64,000 nt of DNA from CAYSCZ01 sp051155775 (GTDB taxonomy: Bacteria > Bacteroidota > Bacteroidia > Cytophagales > Cyclobacteriaceae). The position numbers and the translations under genes are program-made. The stretch is from NCBI GenBank assembly GCA_051155775.1, contig DAXETV010000029.1:57804-121803 (forward strand). The letters are read 5' to 3'. The notes under the pieces were generated by a model that saw only the letters and a program-made list of their open reading frames with translations, made no database searches and was not told the origin of the DNA. Below are positions 47,277-55,314 of this stretch, in pieces (the first letter of the stretch is position 1; each line of letters opens with the position of its first letter).

Positions 47277-48113
47277 TTAACTTAGTTGGTTAACAATAGC
47301 TGACCTGTTTTCAAGCACAGCGTTAAATAAAAACTCTAAATCTATAGGATAATGACTGCCCAGGTTACTTGGAACCAGTCTGACATGGCCTCCAAAAACT
47401 TTCTCGCTATAAAGCACATCCTTTTCTTCCACTGCCCGATCATCACGAAGTACAGAAAGTTTTTGACTGATATGTGATAAGGAATAATTGAAAATCACCT
47501 CACCATTATCAAGAATAATTACCGGGTCAATGATATTTTCCAAATCCCTCACCTGATGTGTGGATATAAGAAATATCCTGTCCTCAGAATAAGAAGAGGT
47601 AATCACTTTCCTAAACTTACTCTTAGAAGGAATATCCAATCCGTTGGTCGGTTCATCCATCAAAACAACAGAAGTCCTTGAAGCGATGGCAAACCCAACC
47701 ATAAATTTCTTCTTCTGACCAAAAGATAAAGAACTCAATCTTTTGGCTGGATCAACTTCAAACTCCTCAACAATCCGCTCAAATTCTTTATAATCAAACT
47801 TTGGATAAAACGGGGCATAAAGGTTAATAAAGGATTTTGCGGAAATAGCAGGTAGCTCAAACTCTTCAGGTAAAAAATAAATTTCCGCCAGTATCTCCGG
47901 GTATCTGTTTATAGTCTTTTCACCCAAAACGGAACAGGTGCCGGCGGAAGGAAATAAAAACCCTGCCATAATCTTCAATAAGGTAGTCTTACCAACCCCG
48001 TTTTTTCCTAAAAGTCCATAAATATTCCCTTCTTTTAGATTGAGGTTTAGATTATTAAAAAGCGCATCACCTGACTTTTTGTAATTAAAATGTAGATTTT
48101 GAATGTCAATCAT
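47277..48113 (-). CDS. ABC transporter ATP-binding protein
   Basis: A 278-residue ATPase from the ATG at 48113 (an ATG at 48128 adds five residues). Walker A is GLLGKNGVGKTTLLKIM, the signature motif is LSFGQKKK (a common variant of LSGGQ), Walker B is VVLMDEPTNGLDIPS and the switch His is in LISTHQVRDLE. It resembles the YtrB/BcrA class. It heads an operon with its permease and GntR regulator. A hairpin lies in its upstream region at 48186-48208. Confidence 0.92.
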   Translation of the reverse strand: MIDIQNLHFNYKKSGDALFNNLNLNLKEGNIYGLLGKNGVGKTTLLKIMAGFLFPSAGTCSVLGEKTINRYPEILAEIYFLPEEFELPAISAKSFINLYAPFYPKFDYKEFERIVEEFEVDPAKRLSSLSFGQKKKFMVGFAIASRTSVVLMDEPTNGLDIPSKSKFRKVITSSYSEDRIFLISTHQVRDLENIIDPVIILDNGEVIFNYSLSHISQKLSVLRDDRAVEEKDVLYSEKVFGGHVRLVPSNLGSHYPIDLEFLFNAVLENRSAIVNQLS

Positions 48114-48185
48114 AGTGTTATATTGCATTAATACACTACGAAGGTAAATAAAAATGGTTGTATCGCAGGAATATTTAATAAAAAA

Positions 48186-48208
48186 GGGAAGGCGCTGCCC
48201 ACCTTCCC
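48186..48208 (-). terminator. Terminator-like hairpin upstream of the ABC operon
   Basis: GGGAAGG (48186-48192) pairs with CCTTCCC (48202-48208) around a 9-nt loop. On the minus strand it is followed by TTTTTTATT. There is no annotated minus-strand gene to its right, so it either ends a small RNA or leader transcript or attenuates the ABC operon, whose start codon is 70-95 bp further left. Confidence 0.55.
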
Positions 48209-48408
48209 CTAAAAGCAGAATAAAATTACCCTAACAGACTACTATGATGATTCAAAATTGATGGATTAGTTTTAATAATCCTTTAGTGTAATCACTTAAT
48301 TAAAATAAGTAAAAATTCCAAAATTTTTATGACTGACCATTGATGGACTGGCTTTAAATACAATAAGTGGATTGCATTATTTATGTTTATACTTCAAATG
48401 ATTTACTT

Positions 48409-50103
48409 ATGAATAACTTCAATCTGTACCTTTTAGTATTTTCTTCTATTGCAATCACCCTTTTTTCATCATGTCAGAAATCCAGGAAAGCTGAAATGGT
48501 AATAATAAATGGCACCGTCTACACCGCAGATGATGGCAACCCAAAAACAGAAGCGATAGCCATCGAAAATGCAAAAATCATTGCTATCGGAAAAAATGAT
48601 GAAATAAAATCATACATAGGAGATAAAACTAAGGTAATCGACCTCGAGGCCAGGTTTGTTTATCCTGGTTTTATTGAAGGGCACGCTCACATCATGGGAA
48701 TTGGTGAGAATCAATTAAATGTTGATTTACTGAATACGAAAAGCTACGATGAACTGATAGAAGTAGTAGCGGAGCGGGCTAAAAGCACCACCAAAGGGGT
48801 ATGGATACTGGGAAGGGGTTGGCATCAGGATAAATGGATAAAGCAACCTGAAAATATGATCAGCGGTTTTCCTGTACATGATGAGTTAAGCCGGGCAGTA
48901 CCCGACCACCCTGTCTTCTTAAAACACGCAAGCGGCCATGCAGCCCTTGCAAATGCAAAAGCAATGGAGATAGCAGGTATAAATATTAAGACGAAAGACC
49001 CGGAGGGAGGGGAAATATTTCGTACAATCTCAGAATCGCCAACCGGCATATTCAATGAAACTGCACAACGCCTGATCCTCGAAAGTATCCCGGAAGATAC
49101 AGAAGAAAGGATGAGAAAAGTACTTAATCTGGCCATGGATGAATGCCTGGCTAATGGGATCACCAGTCTTCATCAGGCAGGTTCTCCGAAAATACATATA
49201 GATCTTTTTAAATCATTCAGATCTTCTGATTCCCTTAGCGTAAGGCTTTACGTAATGCTGAGTGGCAGAGACGAGACCTTACTGAATGAATATTTTGTAA
49301 ATGGCCCTGAGGTTGATACGGCACACTGGCTAACCATCCGGTCGCTTAAACTGTATTCAGATGGGGCGCTAGGCTCTCGTGGGGCATGGCTGCTGGAAGA
49401 ATATTCAGATGCACCCGATGAGTTCGGCCATAACGTCACGCCAATGAAAGAGATTGAAGAAAAAACCATGAGGGCAGCAAAAGCAGGATTTCAGGTTTGT
49501 ACCCATGCCATTGGCGACAGGGGAAATAGAGAAGTGCTGGATATCTATGAAAAAGCTATAGAAAACTTTGGCTTGAATGATCACCGTTTCAGGATCGAGC
49601 ATGCTCAACATGTGTCAGCAGAGGATATCCCGCGATTTGCTGAACTAAACGTCATTCCTGCCATGCAGGCCATTCACATGTCATCAGACCGCCCATGGGC
49701 AATAGACAGGCTCGGCAAGGAAAGAATCGAAGAGGGGGCATATGTGTGGCAGAAATTTTTACAACAAGATTCGCGGATCGTAAATGGTACGGATGCCCCG
49801 GTTGAGCCGGTAAGCCCGTTAGCATGTTTTTATTCGTCAGTAACAAGAAAAACTTTAAAAGGAACACCAGAAGGAGGTTATGAGCCGGATCAGAAAATGA
49901 CAAGGGAACAGGCCCTGGAATCATACACCATAGATGCTGCATATGGAGCTTTTCAGGAAGATGTAAAAGGATCCATCGAAGTTGGAAAACTGGCGGACTT
50001 TACAGTGCTTGACAAGGATATAATGACAATCCCCGAAGAAGAAATCTTGCGTACTAATGTTGTTATGACAATTGTGGGAGGAAAGGTATTATTCAGGAAG
50101 TGA
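48409..50103 (+). CDS. Amidohydrolase lipoprotein, YtcJ-like
   Basis: A 564-residue protein from the ATG at 48409, which opens a lipoprotein signal (lipobox LFSSC, Cys23). The metal-dependent amidohydrolase fold is clear: FVYPGFIEGHAHIMG (HxH metal ligands), SLKLYSDGALGSRGAW (modified-lysine region), VCTHAIGDRGNREVLD, FRIEHAQHVSAEDI and IVNGTDAPVEPVSP (metal Asp). The C-terminal IEVGKLADFTVLDKDI closes the beta-sandwich. YtcJ-type enzymes hydrolyse N-acyl or cyclic amide bonds; the substrate is unknown. It is followed 5 bp later by a PIN-like toxin-family gene. Confidence 0.87.
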   Translation: MNNFNLYLLVFSSIAITLFSSCQKSRKAEMVIINGTVYTADDGNPKTEAIAIENAKIIAIGKNDEIKSYIGDKTKVIDLEARFVYPGFIEGHAHIMGIGENQLNVDLLNTKSYDELIEVVAERAKSTTKGVWILGRGWHQDKWIKQPENMISGFPVHDELSRAVPDHPVFLKHASGHAALANAKAMEIAGINIKTKDPEGGEIFRTISESPTGIFNETAQRLILESIPEDTEERMRKVLNLAMDECLANGITSLHQAGSPKIHIDLFKSFRSSDSLSVRLYVMLSGRDETLLNEYFVNGPEVDTAHWLTIRSLKLYSDGALGSRGAWLLEEYSDAPDEFGHNVTPMKEIEEKTMRAAKAGFQVCTHAIGDRGNREVLDIYEKAIENFGLNDHRFRIEHAQHVSAEDIPRFAELNVIPAMQAIHMSSDRPWAIDRLGKERIEEGAYVWQKFLQQDSRIVNGTDAPVEPVSPLACFYSSVTRKTLKGTPEGGYEPDQKMTREQALESYTIDAAYGAFQEDVKGSIEVGKLADFTVLDKDIMTIPEEEILRTNVVMTIVGGKVLFRK

Positions 50104-50108
50104 GCTAA

Positions 50109-50471
50109 ATGCATAAATTCATAATCGATGAAAATATTTCCCCGGTGATAGCTGATATTTTTAGGTCCTCCGGCCTGGAAGCATATCATGTAAATGAAAT
50201 GAAGACAAAGAAAAATCAACGCATACGGGATGACCAGTTGAGGAAATATTCCCTCCATAAGGATTATATCATAGTTACCAAAGATGATGACTTTGTTAAA
50301 TCTTACATAGCCAGGAAAGTCCCGGATAAATTGATCTACATCTATGGATTAGACAATAAATCAGATTTGATAAAAAGAATAAAATCGTGTGTTAAGATGA
50401 TTCCCTCATTAATAACAAAGGATGATTTTTTAGAAATAAACAGAAATGAAATTAAGATTCCATTCAAATAA
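50109..50471 (+). CDS. DUF5615 PIN-like (Mut7-C/VapC-type) protein
   Basis: A 120-residue protein with the DUF5615 layout: FIIDENISPVIADIF with the first acidic residue, YHVNEM, RIRDDQLRKYS (second acidic residue) and YIIVTKDDDFVKSY (third acidic cluster). These acids form a PIN-type nuclease site. DUF5615 proteins are toxins usually paired with a DUF433 or similar antitoxin just upstream. Here the upstream neighbour is the amidohydrolase (5 bp) and no antitoxin is visible, so it may be orphan or act in another role. Confidence 0.8.
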   Translation: MHKFIIDENISPVIADIFRSSGLEAYHVNEMKTKKNQRIRDDQLRKYSLHKDYIIVTKDDDFVKSYIARKVPDKLIYIYGLDNKSDLIKRIKSCVKMIPSLITKDDFLEINRNEIKIPFK

Positions 50472-50620
50472 ACCCAATCGGGAAGTCATCACTGCCATAC
50501 TTTAAGCTTAAAAAAATATTGAGGAAAAAATAGATAGTAGGATGCTTCTATTTTGATAAATTTAATGACATCCCTTGTCTGGAGATAGTTACACTATAAA
50601 AGATGTATTAATATTTGAAA

Positions 50621-50628
50621 TAAATTTG
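50621..50628 (+). promoter_or_regulatory. Bacteroidota -7 promoter element
   Basis: TAAATTTG is an exact TAnnTTTG match, 20 bp upstream of the ATG at 50649. Its last base is part of the alternative GTG start at 50628, which is a reason to reject that start. Confidence 0.5.
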
Positions 50629-50648
50629 TGACCTATAAAATGATTTTT

Positions 50649-51242
50649 ATGGAAAAACATAAGGGCATCAACACCTATCATGCAAAAAACAGAGCCGAAT
50701 GGAGGAAATGGTTAATGGCCAACTATGTCAAAGAAAAATCTGTCTGGTTAATCATATTCAACAAAAGCAGTGGAATCCCCAGTATTTATTATGAGGAAGC
50801 AGTGGAGGAGGCGCTTTGCTTTGGATGGGTGGATAGTAAACCAAATACCCGTGACCATCAAAGCCATTACCAGTTCTTTACCAGACGAAAACCCGGAAGT
50901 AATTGGAGTAAACTTAATAAAGCAAAGGTTGAGCGGTTAATCAAGCAGGATATGATGACACCAGCGGGCATGGAAGTAATCGAAGAAGCCAAAAAAAGGG
51001 GGACATGGGACGCACTGAGCGATGTTGAAAACCTGGTAATCCCTAAAGACCTGGGCGAAGCCCTTGATAAATATGAAAATGCCCGACAAAACTTTGGTAC
51101 ATTTCCACGGTCTGTAAAAAGAGGCATTCTGGAATGGATATTTAATGCACAGGCCAGGGAAACACGTAAGCGACGAATAGAGGAAACAGCAGCCCTTGCT
51201 GATAAAAATGAAAGGGCAAATCAATACCGACCCGGGAAATAA
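50649..51242 (+). CDS. YdeI/OmpD-associated family protein
   Basis: A 197-residue protein of the YdeI (OmdA) family. It shows RAEWRKWLMANYVKEKSVWLI, the conserved YYEEAVEEALCFGWVDS followed by HYQFFTRRKPGSNWSKLNK, and a C-terminal KRGILEWIFNAQARETRKRRIEE helix typical of the family. It is cytoplasmic and of unknown biochemical function; relatives are linked to stress or antimicrobial-peptide tolerance. The ATG at 50649 is chosen because the upstream GTG is inside the promoter element. Confidence 0.86.
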   Translation: MEKHKGINTYHAKNRAEWRKWLMANYVKEKSVWLIIFNKSSGIPSIYYEEAVEEALCFGWVDSKPNTRDHQSHYQFFTRRKPGSNWSKLNKAKVERLIKQDMMTPAGMEVIEEAKKRGTWDALSDVENLVIPKDLGEALDKYENARQNFGTFPRSVKRGILEWIFNAQARETRKRRIEETAALADKNERANQYRPGK

Positions 51243-51302
51243 AATCGAATTGGAGAATTCAGAAGAAATATTTATTCTTACAGGTTGATAAATCGTTAAG
51301 CA

Positions 51303-51836
51303 ATGAATTTAGGTGTTGGCTCAAGAGTAAAACATGAAGAATTTGGGGTGGGCGTGGTACTTCAGTATGCAAACAACATGACTGAAATTTCCTTTGTCAG
51401 ACACGGGGTCATGGAAATGACCGACCAGGAGGTTGAAGAAGAATTGGAAATCCTGGAACAGGTGGAACCCAGGAAAGACTTCGTCAGCCTTGGAGATGTG
51501 GAAAAAGCCTTACAAAATTTACTAAATCCTGTACTTGATGAGATTGATATCACTGATCTTGGTGATAAATGGGAAGGTGGTAAGTTGATATTCCAACCAG
51601 GAAATACGAGCTTAAAATCCTATGAATTACCAATTGACACCTTCTTTCACAAGATCGTAATGGTGAGGGACCGGCTCAGGGTTATGGAGCAACGGGTAAA
51701 TGCTTCAAAATTAACTGATGAAGAAAAAGTAAACCTGCAACAATACATCACCAGGATCTATGGTAGCCTTACTTCTTTCAATGTGCTTTTTAGGTCCCGC
51801 GAAGATGGGTTTGTTGGCAGTGGAAGCATTAAGTAA
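51303..51836 (+). CDS. Conserved Bacteroidota protein with CarD/UvrD-tail-like N terminus
   Basis: A 177-residue cytoplasmic protein. The first ~50 residues (GVGSRVKHEEFGVGVVLQY) resemble the Tudor-like tail of UvrD/PcrA helicases and CarD-type RNA polymerase-binding domains. The remainder holds a conserved segment (GKLIFQPGNTSLKSYELPID, then TFFHKIVMVRDRLRVMEQRV) and a helical end. I know relatives only as hypothetical proteins. The N-terminal fold hints at binding a polymerase or helicase partner, which is inference. Confidence 0.7.
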   Translation: MNLGVGSRVKHEEFGVGVVLQYANNMTEISFVRHGVMEMTDQEVEEELEILEQVEPRKDFVSLGDVEKALQNLLNPVLDEIDITDLGDKWEGGKLIFQPGNTSLKSYELPIDTFFHKIVMVRDRLRVMEQRVNASKLTDEEKVNLQQYITRIYGSLTSFNVLFRSREDGFVGSGSIK

Positions 51837-51867
51837 TAAATTACGGAACTGATCAATAAATCGATTA

Positions 51868-52104
51868 TTACCTGCTTTCAAGTTCTTTTTCAATCTGGTC
51901 GATCCGTTTAATACAAATGACTAACAATGGAAGCATCGCTATGGGGGCAACTACCAGGGAAAGCATAGAAACTAACCCTTTACCAATCACCACATACAAA
52001 GCCATGCCTAAAGATAATATCGATACGATTGCAACCGCCTAGATTATGCCTAAATACATTTCTTTATCTCTATGCAGTTTTACTGGATCGTGCTTTTAAT
52101 TCAT
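51868..52104 (-). pseudogene. Small two-helix membrane protein gene with two in-frame stops
   Basis: Reading the minus strand from ATG at 52104 to TAA at 51868 gives a 78-codon frame of clear coding character. It runs MN-stop-KHDPVKLHRDKEMYLGII-stop-AVAIVSILSLGMALYVV and continues with a second hydrophobic helix (SMLSLVVAPIAMLPLLVICI) and an amphipathic end (RIDQIEKELESR). The two stops are TAA (52096-52098) and TAG (52039-52041). Each is one C-to-T change from a Gln codon. The layout resembles small Bacteroidota membrane proteins often labelled redox-active disulfide protein 2. It is most likely a decayed gene; a sequencing error would need two events. Confidence 0.68.
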
Positions 52105-52323
52105 TCTTACCAATCATAATAATTAAAACTAAAAAACGTAACCTGGCATTTCAAATGTCCTGTATTAAGTAGATCCGTATTTTAAAACACAAGAATCCGC
52201 AGGGTTATGAATTACCCAAAGCCCCATGCGATTAAGTTAATTGATGAAGGTAAACTGATCTAAAACATACTGAAGATCTGCTTCTCCGTTACTAATTATT
52301 TTTTACCGAGGATCAATACCTTA

Positions 52324-52987
52324 CTACAAATCTTCTTTCAATCGCTCAATTCTACTGTTAACTTTTTCGGAAAGCACATGATCTTGTATATAAGAATTGT
52401 AACCATAATCTTTCAGCCATTTTTCACCTTCCATTCGATAAAATCCTAATAGATCAGGAATGGTTTCATAGTATAGTGATGAATAATGCCTTACTTTATC
52501 CAGCCGTGTGAACTCTCTATCATTGATAGTGATACTAAGGGAGTTATTGTCCAGTCTTTCTATGATCGATTGCCCATTGTAAATATCCGCTAATGATTTA
52601 GTAAGTTGGTAATCTGCATAATCTGATACACCTGAACTAAGGAATGTTGAATAGGCAGATGATCTTAAAAGCGGAAGAACCATACCACGCCATCGATTCA
52701 GATCATACCCATAAACTTGATCCAGATGGAGGTCCGTGTTTTCTCTCACACTATCGATTTGAAGGATAATGTCTTTATAATAATGATAAGCTTCTTCCAG
52801 GTGGTTGTGGTTATACTTCATCTCCAAAGCAATTTGCTTCAGTGAAACCTCGATTGTTTTATTGTTTTAGATTTTCTCTTCTTTCTGTCAACCAAAAAGC
52901 CAGAAAAACAGAAGCGAAGATCAGGATTGCTTGTACCAGGTGATCAACAATTCTTGAATTTATATTGAATTTGAATTTTTTACCCAT
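52324..52987 (-). pseudogene. Frameshifted single-pass membrane protein gene
   Basis: The 5' part (52987-52859) encodes 42 residues, MGKKFKFNINSRIVDHL followed by a membrane helix (AILIFASVFLAFWL) and TERRENLKQ, then TAA. The 3' part (52858-52324) continues in the next frame with KTIEVSLKQIALEMKYNHNH and runs about 178 residues without a stop. Removing one T (minus strand, position 52861) would join them into one protein of about 220 residues: a short cytoplasmic start, a helix and a helical periplasmic domain, a layout frequent among Bacteroidota membrane proteins of unknown function. The 3' frame alone can start at TTG 52827, but then lacks the membrane anchor. Confidence 0.68.
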
Positions 52988-53078
52988 CTTAATTTCAATA
53001 TATCGAAAAGATAATTAATTCAGAGAAATCGTGAAACAGTTTAGAGGTGAGCGTTATAAAGTGGTTAAAAACACCGCT

Positions 53079-54374
53079 TTAATTAATCGTTATCTGGTAC
53101 TGAAGTACCATCATATTTTTTCTTTCATCTACTTTAAAAGATTCATTAGCATTTTCCTGGAATACTGGTCTGTTCTGCCAGCCCAGGGTCAACTTATTGG
53201 CATGCCCTTTTAAATACAAATTAACGCCCACATCATAAGCAATAACCGGTTCGTCCAGCTTTTCATAGTCTGAAAACTGTATGGCAATATTGGGCTGAAA
53301 CTGAGGCCTGTAATATTTCGTCTTCATCTTTTTCATCAGGTAGCCAAGTTGAAAAAAAACCGTGCCTCCGGTACCCATCATAGGATAATCATTTCCTGAT
53401 CCATTAAAGGAGGTTCCCCCTTCAGTGTAGTCATTTGCGCCTACGTTTCTGATGTAATTGGGCCCAAAGTCAGTGCTAAAGTATCCCAGGTAAGAGGTGA
53501 TCGCTGTACCTTTATTTTCATTAAGGGGCGCATCATAGAATAATTCCACCGTCCAGCATTTAAAATCATAGAAACGTTCTACGCCATCCACAAGTGAGGA
53601 TGTCATATCACCCTGATACATGATGCCACCGCCAAGGTTAAAAATATTTTTGTTTCCCAGGTAAGTCCCCGTACCACCACTAAAGGGTGTTTTATTACTT
53701 TCATTGTCGAGAAATTCATACTTTATATAACCCGAATACCTGAACTGTTCACGCCCCAGGGCATAATCGGTTACATCTTTCTGTGCAGTCACCCCAAACG
53801 AGGCGGGTTCTTTTATAGCCGCCACGTAATCGAATTTACCGAGTTGGCCCTTTGCCCAAATACCCAGGGTCCTTGCCAGGTCATCATTTTTATTTACTGT
53901 CGACAATACAAAAAGTGGAGCATCCAACGCCATGTAAGACAGTGTGGAGCGCACATTCCATCGCGATTGACCTCCCCAGGCAGATTCACCCAAGCCAACC
54001 TCCAGCATGTCTGAGAATTTATACTCGGCATAAAAGTCAAGGATATCAATAATGAAATCCTGTTCATTCTTAACGTTCAGATTATTATTCCCAAGGAGTG
54101 AATAGATAAACAACCGGGGTGTAAGCTGGGCGGAAACACCTATTCTCACCCGCCTGATGGAGAAATCCACTGCGCTATTAATGGAGTCGTTATCGATATG
54201 GGTTCCCGGGTTCATTTCCAGGTACCGCAACCAGAACTGTCCCCTGAAGCTTGCTTTAATGTAAGTTTGCCCCGATTCATCCAGGTTTATTCTTAACTTA
54301 TTGTCCTGGGCCTGAGACAAATAAGAACAATGTATAACCAACTGGAAAGAGAAAAGAATGAGAGCGAGGCGCAT
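53079..54374 (-). CDS. Outer-membrane porin, OprP/OprO-like
   Basis: A 431-residue protein with a signal peptide (about 1-22, ending SQAQ). A beta-barrel follows whose start (YIKASFRGQFWLRYLEMNPG, then DFSIRRVRIGVSAQLTPRLFIYSLLG) and layout match phosphate-selective porins O/P of Bacteroidota. It ends in alternating strands and QITIN. It probably forms a trimeric channel for anions or small solutes; phosphate specificity is not shown. It stands alone, with decayed genes downstream and a divergent LPP20 unit upstream. Confidence 0.82.
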   Translation of the reverse strand: MRLALILFSFQLVIHCSYLSQAQDNKLRINLDESGQTYIKASFRGQFWLRYLEMNPGTHIDNDSINSAVDFSIRRVRIGVSAQLTPRLFIYSLLGNNNLNVKNEQDFIIDILDFYAEYKFSDMLEVGLGESAWGGQSRWNVRSTLSYMALDAPLFVLSTVNKNDDLARTLGIWAKGQLGKFDYVAAIKEPASFGVTAQKDVTDYALGREQFRYSGYIKYEFLDNESNKTPFSGGTGTYLGNKNIFNLGGGIMYQGDMTSSLVDGVERFYDFKCWTVELFYDAPLNENKGTAITSYLGYFSTDFGPNYIRNVGANDYTEGGTSFNGSGNDYPMMGTGGTVFFQLGYLMKKMKTKYYRPQFQPNIAIQFSDYEKLDEPVIAYDVGVNLYLKGHANKLTLGWQNRPVFQENANESFKVDERKNMMVLQYQITIN

Positions 54375-54735
54375 AAGTTAATTTTTGACATGTTTTAGCA
54401 AATTTATCAAACCGTCTTTTATGCGGGCGAAGCTAAAGGATAGCTGCGTATTGTATATGATGTGCTGCTCTTAAGCTTGTGATTAATATCAGTTCAATCC
54501 ATCCAAAGCTTCCGTATTGTAATCTTATCATTTCATATCATCCAATGGTATCAAAAATTCTATTATCGGTTGATGAAAATTTCCTCTTAGATTTATTGTA
54601 ATCTTTTTTTCATCGTTTATGAAGATTTGGTCAGGTTTTTGTTTATCAAAAATTAGCAATTAGCCTTATACAGTAAGCTGGTTTGCACCATCAATTAGAT
54701 TGTAACTCGTGAAAATAATTTTAAATCTATAAGCC
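54375..54735. other. Divergent intergenic region between porin and LPP20 genes
   Basis: About 360 bp hold the promoters of two divergent units. I see no exact TAnnTTTG element placed convincingly for either. A 43-codon frame on the minus strand (54528-54659, TTG start) has protein-like composition but no supporting signals. No repeat or RNA fold was recognised. Confidence 0.4.
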
Positions 54736-55299
54736 ATGAAAAAATTTACGTTTCTTATCGTCGTGGTGCTTTTAGTAAGCGCAGGGTGCAGCAAAAAACT
54801 GAAACAAACGGATACAAAGCTCAAAGAAATTGAGCAACCTTTTCAGTCCAACAAGTATTTTTCGGATAAAAAGCATTTCAGGTCAATCGGTGAAGGAAGG
54901 GCACAGGATCTTACTGTGGCCAAAAGAATAGCCGAAACCAACGCCAGGCAGAGTATAGCCTCACAAATCGAAGTAAAAGTCAGAAGCGTGGGTGAACAAT
55001 ATTTACAAAACCGTTCTTTCGAAAACCGCCTCTCCACCAACACTAAATATGAAGAAATAACCCGCACTGTCATAGACCAAATATTGCCAAATATTGAAAT
55101 ATTTGATCAGAAATCATATCAAAACAAAAAAGGTGATTATGTTCATTATGTAGCTATGCAAATGTCTACCTCAGCATTAGCCAACCGACTGGAAAATAAC
55201 ATCTCGGTCGATGAGCAGTTAAAGCAGGATTTCGAGTTGGATCGTTTCAGGGAAATTTATGAAGAGGAGCTGAACAACTTTTCCGAGGGAAACAACTAA
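54736..55299 (+). CDS. LPP20-family lipoprotein
   Basis: A 187-residue lipoprotein (lipobox LVSAGC, Cys19, followed by SKKLK without acidic export signal, so facing the periplasm). The core (KHFRSIGEGRAQDLTVAKRIAETNARQSIASQI, YVHYVAMQMS) is the LPP20 domain, a small alpha/beta fold seen in Helicobacter LPP20 and in FlgT-like proteins. It sits 15 bp before a second LPP20-type gene with the same orientation, so the products may work together. Function unknown. Confidence 0.8.
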   Translation: MKKFTFLIVVVLLVSAGCSKKLKQTDTKLKEIEQPFQSNKYFSDKKHFRSIGEGRAQDLTVAKRIAETNARQSIASQIEVKVRSVGEQYLQNRSFENRLSTNTKYEEITRTVIDQILPNIEIFDQKSYQNKKGDYVHYVAMQMSTSALANRLENNISVDEQLKQDFELDRFREIYEEELNNFSEGNN

Positions 55300-55314
55300 C
55301 CTTTAAGTTTCATT

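Noticed and set aside
51868..52104. Stop-codon reassignment (TAA/TAG read as Gln)
   Set aside because: All other genes in the window use TAA, TAG and TGA as normal stops, so decay is the simpler explanation.
54528..54659. 43-codon minus-strand frame in the porin/LPP20 gap
   Set aside because: Protein-like composition, but a TTG start, no promoter or terminator, and this length is likely by chance.
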